A stretch of 64,000 nt of DNA from an uncultured Acetatifactor sp. Its GTDB lineage: Bacteria; Bacillota; Clostridia; Lachnospirales; Lachnospiraceae. Of this stretch, positions 60,491 through 64,000 are shown piece by piece (within the stretch, counting starts at the first letter, position 1; every line of letters starts with the position of its first letter). The stretch lies in contig CAJTPN010000003.1 in assembly GCA_910578185.1 (NCBI GenBank), forward strand, positions 62,001-126,000, read 5' to 3'. The notes below the pieces were generated by a model. The model made no database searches. It saw nothing but the letters and a program-made list of their open reading frames with translations, and had not been told where the DNA came from. The translations under genes were made by a program, and so were the position numbers.

Positions 60491-61818
60491 TTTTTGCCTG
60501 TCTTTAGAAATCTCATATGTTCCCTTATCTTCGCCTCATATCCGTTTCCAGTGGGCTTATAAAATTCCCTTCCGGTCAGCTCATAGGGCAGATATTGCTG
60601 CTCCACAAAATGATTGGGATAATCATGGGCATACAGATACCCGGTACCTCTGCCCAGTTTACCGGCCCCCTTGTAATGAGCATCCTGCAAATGTGCGGGA
60701 ATCGGCAGACTGCCGGTTTGCTCCACCACTTTCGTCGCTTCAAAAACAGCCTGGCAGGCCGCGTTGCTTTTCGGCGCGCATGCCACATAGGTTGCCGCCT
60801 GGGCCAAAATAATCCGCGCTTCCGGCATACCGATGCGTTCCACTGCCAGAGAAGCATTTACCGCTACAGTCAACGCATTGGGATCCGCATTTCCCACATC
60901 CTCCGCAGCGCATATCATAATCCGCCTGGCCACAAAAGCAACTGTTTCCCCTGCGTAAAGCATCCTTGCCAGATAATAAACCGCCGCGTCCGGATCCGAT
61001 CCGCGCATACTTTTGATAAAGGCTGAAATGGTATCATAATGGCTGTCTCCTGATTTATCGTAGCGCACCGCCCGCTTCTGGATACATTCCTGGGCCACCT
61101 CCAATGTAATGCGAATCTTGCCGTCCTCACCCCGCTTGGTGGTCATTATGCCCAATTCAACGGCATTGAGCGCATGTCTCGCATCTCCTCCGGATACATC
61201 CGCCAAAAAGTCCAGCGCATCCGCATCAATTACCGCTCCATAAGCTCCCATCCCTCTGTCCGCATCATATACCGCTTTCTTAAGAAGTTCCCGCACCGCT
61301 TCCAGAGGAATGGGCTTTAGCTCAAAGATAAGAGAGCGGGATAAAAGCGCACCGTTTACTTCAAAATAGGGATTTTCTGTAGTGGCGCCAATCAGCGTCA
61401 CCGTTCCATCTTCCACAAAAGGGAGCAGATAATCCTGCTGGCCCTTATTAAAACGATGAATCTCATCAATAAAAAGAATCGTATTCCTGCCGTACATGCC
61501 CTTATTGGACTTTGCCTTTTCCACCACCTCTTCCATGTCCTTCTTCCCGGCCACGGTAGCGTTCAGCTGCGTAAACTCCGCGCTGGTAGTATTGGCAATC
61601 ACTCTTGCCAAGGTGGTCTTTCCTGTGCCCGGCGGACCGTAAAAAATCACCGACCGAATCTGATCTGCCAATATGGCTCGATAGAGAAGCTTCCCCTTCC
61701 CTACAATATGCTCCTGTCCCACTACCTCATCCAGCGTCCTTGGACGCATTCTGGCCGCAAGAGGCGCCTCCTTCTCCATATCATTATTCCGCATATAATC
61801 AAATATATTGATGTCCAT
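60478..61818 (-). CDS. rarA: Replication-associated recombination protein A (AAA ATPase)
   Basis: 446 residues. Walker A FYGPPGTGKTTLARVIANT, Walker B TILFIDEIHRFNKGQQD, sensor 1 LIGATTENPYFEVNGALLSR and the MgsA/RarA C-terminal part (SAFIKSMRGSDPDAAVYYLARML). A clamp-loader-like ATPase acting at stalled forks. Starts 12 bases after the NYN-domain gene. Confidence 0.95.
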   Translation of the reverse strand: MDINIFDYMRNNDMEKEAPLAARMRPRTLDEVVGQEHIVGKGKLLYRAILADQIRSVIFYGPPGTGKTTLARVIANTTSAEFTQLNATVAGKKDMEEVVEKAKSNKGMYGRNTILFIDEIHRFNKGQQDYLLPFVEDGTVTLIGATTENPYFEVNGALLSRSLIFELKPIPLEAVRELLKKAVYDADRGMGAYGAVIDADALDFLADVSGGDARHALNAVELGIMTTKRGEDGKIRITLEVAQECIQKRAVRYDKSGDSHYDTISAFIKSMRGSDPDAAVYYLARMLYAGETVAFVARRIMICAAEDVGNADPNALTVAVNASLAVERIGMPEARIILAQAATYVACAPKSNAACQAVFEATKVVEQTGSLPIPAHLQDAHYKGAGKLGRGTGYLYAHDYPNHFVEQQYLPYELTGREFYKPTGNGYEAKIREHMRFLKTGKKEGV

Positions 61819-61830
61819 TTTACCCGCCCG

Positions 61831-62811
61831 TTATCTTCTGACCTTTAAAGAAACCTCATTTTCATGTACTGTCACCGACTCCAGACTCCGCAAAAAGCTG
61901 GAAATTCTGCTGTAGCCAAACTGCTTAAAATCAAGCTGTTTATATTTCTTGTGCAGTTCGTCGTTTAAACTTGCCAGATTCTCCACCATACCTCCGTTTT
62001 TCTCAATCATACGACAGATTTCCTGCTCCAGCTCCTCCTTTGTCAAGATGGAACGGCGCTCCACACAATGCTGGTTGTTTAACTTTTTCACCGCCACGTC
62101 AGCCGCCAACTCCTGTGCCAGCATGGTGCTCAACTTGGAATAGCCATAATTTCGCACGTCAAAATCCGTAAATTTATCATTGAGACGGCTGCCCACCTGG
62201 GCCAGATCCACCCTTTTCCCGCCGTTCTCGTTGATCAACGCCAATATCGCCTGCCGTACCTCAGAAATCGGCGTCACATTTTGTTCCTCAGAGGATTCTT
62301 CCTCCAAAACCGCATTGCCGCCTCCCACCTTGGAATGTTTCTCCTCCACATTCTGTTCCGTCACCAAATTCAGGTAGATAAACTTATTACACGCCCTTGT
62401 CAGCGCCACAGGTGTTTTTGATTCCCCCATTCCAAGCACAAACATATTCTCTTCACGCAGCCGCATGGCAAGCCTGGTAAAATCGCTGTCGCTGGTCACC
62501 ATACAAAATCCCTGAACTTTATTTTTGTAGAGAATATCCATCGCATCTATCACCATTGCCATATCTGTGGCATTTTTTCCAAATGTATAAGAAAACTGCT
62601 GTACCGGCATGATGGAATACTCTAACAGCACCCCCTCCGACCAGCCGTTTGCCTTCGACCAGTTGCCGTAAATACGGCGATAAGTGGTAAGTCCGTACTT
62701 TTCCAGTTCCTCAAATATCGTAGCGGCATACTTGGAGCTGATATTATCTGCATCTATCAGCACCGCAAACTGCATCCGCTCTCCGGAAATTGTCTCAATA
62801 ATTTCTTCCAT
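61831..62811 (-). CDS. NYN-domain protein with two OST-HTH domains
   Basis: 326 residues (an internal ATG at residue 13 has a better ribosome site, GGAGAG). The NYN/LabA-like nuclease domain fills residues 12-155: AVLIDADNISSKYAATIFEE, DMAMVIDAMDILY and MVTSDSDFTRLAMRLREEN, giving the PIN-like acidic residues. Two OST-HTH (LOTUS) domains follow, near 195-255 and 270-325, each ending with a similar FGYSRISSFLRSLE / YGYSKLSTMLAQEL helix. Probably an RNA-binding or RNA-degrading protein. Confidence 0.85.
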   Translation of the reverse strand: MEEIIETISGERMQFAVLIDADNISSKYAATIFEELEKYGLTTYRRIYGNWSKANGWSEGVLLEYSIMPVQQFSYTFGKNATDMAMVIDAMDILYKNKVQGFCMVTSDSDFTRLAMRLREENMFVLGMGESKTPVALTRACNKFIYLNLVTEQNVEEKHSKVGGGNAVLEEESSEEQNVTPISEVRQAILALINENGGKRVDLAQVGSRLNDKFTDFDVRNYGYSKLSTMLAQELAADVAVKKLNNQHCVERRSILTKEELEQEICRMIEKNGGMVENLASLNDELHKKYKQLDFKQFGYSRISSFLRSLESVTVHENEVSLKVRR

Positions 62812-63039
62812 GTCCTGTGCATCCCCCTAACTTTTCCATTCAGATTCCCGTCTTTTCCATCTGCCTCTCCTATTATCATTTCCGTTCCCATGAAAACGCT
62901 CTCAGGCAGGGCTGAGTTCCTTAGTGTATTCTACCACAAACTCTCCCGCTTTTCAATGCGCACCTGGGCAATGTGACAGTCAGCATCTCCTGGTCCATCC
63001 CATAGCGGACAGAGTCTATTTGGTCTTCCGCCGTCCCGA

Positions 63040-63435
63040 CTATTTGCGGAAAAATACTTTCAAGACCACATGGTAAATCCCCCTGACGGCGGAAAACACC
63101 AGAAACATGCAGATAAATCCCAGCACGCCAAACATGATATCCGCAAATTCCATTACACCCGTGTGTGTGACTCTCTGGCCAATCTCTATGGCAAAGGTGA
63201 TCACAATAATCAGCGTAAATACATAAATCCAGCTGATCACCATAATATGATTTCGCCTGGCAAGCCATTTAAAAACAGGATGTACCACAAAAATCATTCC
63301 CATCCCCAATGCACCGATAATCAGAAAATGCAACTCTTTATCAGAAAAATTATATTCATAGGCGTCGTTAAGCATCAACAGTCGGTTGTGAATCCTTGCA
63401 ATCATTTCCACAACCCAATATAAAAATTTTCCCAT
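63040..63435 (-). CDS. Hypothetical membrane protein
   Basis: 131 residues with four hydrophobic segments (about 35-52, 62-85, 95-115) and a basic end. No family recognised. The loop HNRLLMLNDAYEYNFSDKEL precedes the first segment. Separate from the upstream membrane gene by about 280 bases that hold no gene. Confidence 0.65.
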   Translation of the reverse strand: MGKFLYWVVEMIARIHNRLLMLNDAYEYNFSDKELHFLIIGALGMGMIFVVHPVFKWLARRNHIMVISWIYVFTLIIVITFAIEIGQRVTHTGVMEFADIMFGVLGFICMFLVFSAVRGIYHVVLKVFFRK

Positions 63436-63713
63436 ATGTATTCCCTGCTCTTTATATTTTAAGTTATCAACAGAAGACTATATAACCGCTCACCCGTTCA
63501 CTCCATTATAGAGAATCGCCTCCATAATTGCAAGTGCAAATTCCCGGCCCCTTACAAGCATGCGCAGACAGCTTCAGCCTTACCAAAATCATCCCTGCCA
63601 TAGTGTATTTCTCTGCTGTTGCCGCCTTTTAGTATCCTCATAGTCAAACAAGCCGTAACTTTTCAGCATTGGCAAAAATACCCCTGAAAAGCTCCGGCTC
63701 ATTTTCGGAAACT

Positions 63714-64000
63714 TCACTTTTTTTTGAAATCTTTTGAAATCAGAATATTTGCCGCTATACCCACCGCGCCAACGATCAAAATCTCCACCGTCATCTGCAT
63801 ATAATAGCTCATGACAGTTTGAAAATGATCCATGCTGTGCAATCCCACTCCATAACTCAAGGCCAGAAAACATCCCATCATATTAAAGCACATCAGCCAT
63901 TTGCAGTTTATACCCTGCTTTATGATGCCATACAGATAGAAAAGCCATATGGCGATCTGAATCCCGGCTATTAATCCTATCTGTGTCAATAGCAAAGGTC
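63714..64000 (-). CDS. Hypothetical membrane protein (5' end outside window)
   Basis: The frame is open to the window edge (…LLLTQIGLIAGIQIAIWLFY). Three membrane segments and a Lys-rich end (ISKDFKKK). Because no start with a ribosome site is visible, the gene probably begins beyond the window. No family recognised. Confidence 0.55.
   Translation of the reverse strand, partial: PLLLTQIGLIAGIQIAIWLFYLYGIIKQGINCKWLMCFNMMGCFLALSYGVGLHSMDHFQTVMSYYMQMTVEILIVGAVGIAANILISKDFKKK

Overview
The window looks like chromosome of a spore-forming, low-to-mid G+C member of the Clostridia, most likely a Lachnospiraceae-type gut bacterium. The grounds are SpoVAE, a Spo0A effector-domain protein, RNase Y, RemA, RqcH, a T-box upstream of thrS, and many small DUF families (DUF6033, DUF5721, DUF6171, DUF4364, HAAS/DUF1700) that I know mainly from this group. 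Family names are from memory of motifs; no search was run.

Region 1 (1-18.1 kb) is accessory DNA. Its centrepiece is a minus-strand operon (about 11.16 to 1.34 kb) that I read as a peptide natural-product (RiPP) cluster. In transcription order it holds a 27-residue Cys-rich precursor, a cytosolic subtilisin-like protease fused to a P-loop domain, a possible third precursor, three different radical SAM enzymes, an acyl-carrier-like protein, a second 22-residue precursor overlapping the carrier gene by ATGA, and two exporter-type ABC half-transporters. The two short precursors are too small for usual ORF callers and share the C-terminal core ENCNCC. A PadR regulator, a HAAS membrane protein and an exported protein are divergently transcribed; the two face-away promoters share an inverted repeat. 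Beyond this lies a graveyard: immunity-protein remnants, a group II intron end, PHP, DeoR and relaxase fragments, a Nudix hydrolase, a CPBP protease and a broken tyrosine integrase next to tRNA-Leu(TAG).

Region 2 (18.1-24.9 kb) has a frameshifted MATE pump, a tRNA cluster (Lys, Gln, His, Arg) and a phage-like remnant: frameshifted BRO antirepressor, ribbon-helix-helix repressor with paired operators, Cys-rich protein, XRE regulator, and a PAPS-reductase-like protein whose N-terminus looks like an IS3 OrfA. It ends at tRNA-Pro.

Region 3 (25-44.6 kb) is housekeeping mixed with small lineage-specific genes: YfcE/RdgB, an rRNA methyltransferase, an Asn/Gln-rich peptide, a TrmH-type methylase, tRNA-Arg(ACG) with a 22-bp repeat, DUF1540, thrS with a T-box and an unusual 107-bp tandem hairpin repeat in its leader, CarD, a C45/choloylglycine-type hydrolase, a lipoprotein cyclophilin, SpoVAE, RidA, RNase Y, RecX and RecA (two LexA-like boxes).

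Region 4 (45-64 kb) is conserved core: the yicC-remA-gmk-rpoZ-rimO-pgsA-cinA operon, RqcH, a flippase, glycogen synthase, a receiver-less Spo0A-like protein, PtsI, malic enzyme, RarA and a NYN/OST-HTH protein.

The strongest candidate for an undescribed system is the RiPP operon at 1.3-11.2 kb. Its parts recall the clostridial 'Cys-rich peptide / radical SAM maturase / ACP-related protein' clusters, but the ENCNCC precursors do not match any family I can name.
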